64,000 nucleotides of DNA, taken from WHSW01 sp963777775. Its GTDB lineage: Bacteria > Actinomycetota > Thermoleophilia > Solirubrobacterales > 70-9. Location: NCBI GenBank assembly GCA_963777775.1, contig CAVZRL010000005.1:682001-746000 (forward strand), given 5' to 3'. How positions within the stretch are numbered: position 1 is the first letter of the stretch; each line of letters opens with the position of its first letter. Under the pieces are notes generated by a model, which saw only the letters and a program-made list of their open reading frames with translations, had not been told where the DNA came from and searched no databases. Below, one piece after another: positions 63,705 to 64,000 of this stretch. The translations under genes and the position numbers were made by a program.

Positions 63705-64000
63705 ATGGGTAAGCGATTCGCGATTGTGATCGGCGTGGCTGCGGCCAGCGTGATGGCGCTCGGGGCGCAGACTGCGACGGCGGCCCCGGACGTCGTCAAG
63801 TACGACACGGAGGTGACGATCTCCAAGGACATGGACATTGTCTGGGGCGTGGTGGAGTCGAAGGTCAGGAACTGCCACAAGCTGCGACGGGTGGTCCTGT
63901 TCAAGCAGCGGCCCGGCGCAGATCGCAAGCTCCGCACTGTCCGAAGCAGCTCTCATCAATTCCCATCCCCTGGCAGGAGCGGGTGGCGTGTAAGCGACCG
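63705..64000 (+). CDS. Exported protein (runs off the right edge)
   Basis: ATG 63705 behind AAGGGAAGGA. 98 codons are visible and no stop. Signal peptide: MGKRFAIVIGVAAASVMALG then AQTATAAPDVV. The mature part has a CHKLRRVVLFKQRPGADRKL core like the 63.0-kb gene, a short beta-sandwich type seen in secreted actinobacterial proteins. A tandem paralogue with its own heptamer site. Confidence 0.65.
   Translation, partial: MGKRFAIVIGVAAASVMALGAQTATAAPDVVKYDTEVTISKDMDIVWGVVESKVRNCHKLRRVVLFKQRPGADRKLRTVRSSSHQFPSPGRSGWRVSD

Overview
This is high-GC DNA from an actinobacterium. The best fit is the class Thermoleophilia (Solirubrobacterales/Gaiellales type). The signs are tandem SnoaL-like genes whose products start MSQENVE, a giant SARP-STAND-WD40 regulator, many secreted beta-propeller and RTX-type proteins, frequent GTG/TTG starts and probable leaderless promoters. 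It is a chromosomal accessory region. I see no phage structural, conjugation or transposase gene.

Layout. 1-5.5 kb: an M23 peptidase operon, an ECF sigma stub, and a divergent pair of a trimethylamine-dehydrogenase-like flavoenzyme and a GcvT/DmdA-like folate enzyme. 5.5-23 kb: small cargo blocks (RTX protein, YVTN propeller, DHFR-like and HD hydrolases, aldo/keto reductase with divergent regulator, MarR/YceI/FMN reductase, large LuxR regulator, VOC protein) separated by repeated copies of the 3' half of a CAU tRNA plus terminator. 23-31 kb: secreted proteins, an ECF sigma/anti-sigma pair, a 262-bp inverted-repeat element, a phosphodiesterase and a methyltransferase. 31-38 kb: the first MSQENVE array, a STAS protein, a repeat-controlled HTH gene and two basic histone-like proteins. 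38-47.7 kb: a decayed zone with many frameshifts and nonsense codons. 47.7-54.2 kb: an intact block with a DsrE protein, a CCAEP-tail radical SAM protein, an ATP-grasp enzyme, an NfuA-like protein, ClpP, a second methyltransferase and a cold-shock protein. 54.2-57.4 kb: the second living MSQENVE array and two secreted proteins. 57.8-64 kb: the SARP-STAND-WD40 regulator and two more secreted proteins.

Three patterns stand out. (1) At least eight tRNA 3'-end fragments, all in one orientation, look like the scars of serial site-specific integration. (2) Four genes for exported proteins around the SARP regulator share one upstream block with paired heptamers spaced exactly 11 bp. This is the classic SARP operator geometry and suggests a local regulon driven by a regulator with a membrane segment. 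(3) The MSQENVE arrays are built modules: a divergent small gene, a conserved leaderless-type promoter, and genes whose last codons (…TCG GAG TAG) supply the ribosome binding site of the next gene. Three copies show different stages of decay.

Limits: all assignments are by eye. Many single-base frameshifts could be true mutations or assembly errors; nonsense codons in one module show that at least some decay is real.
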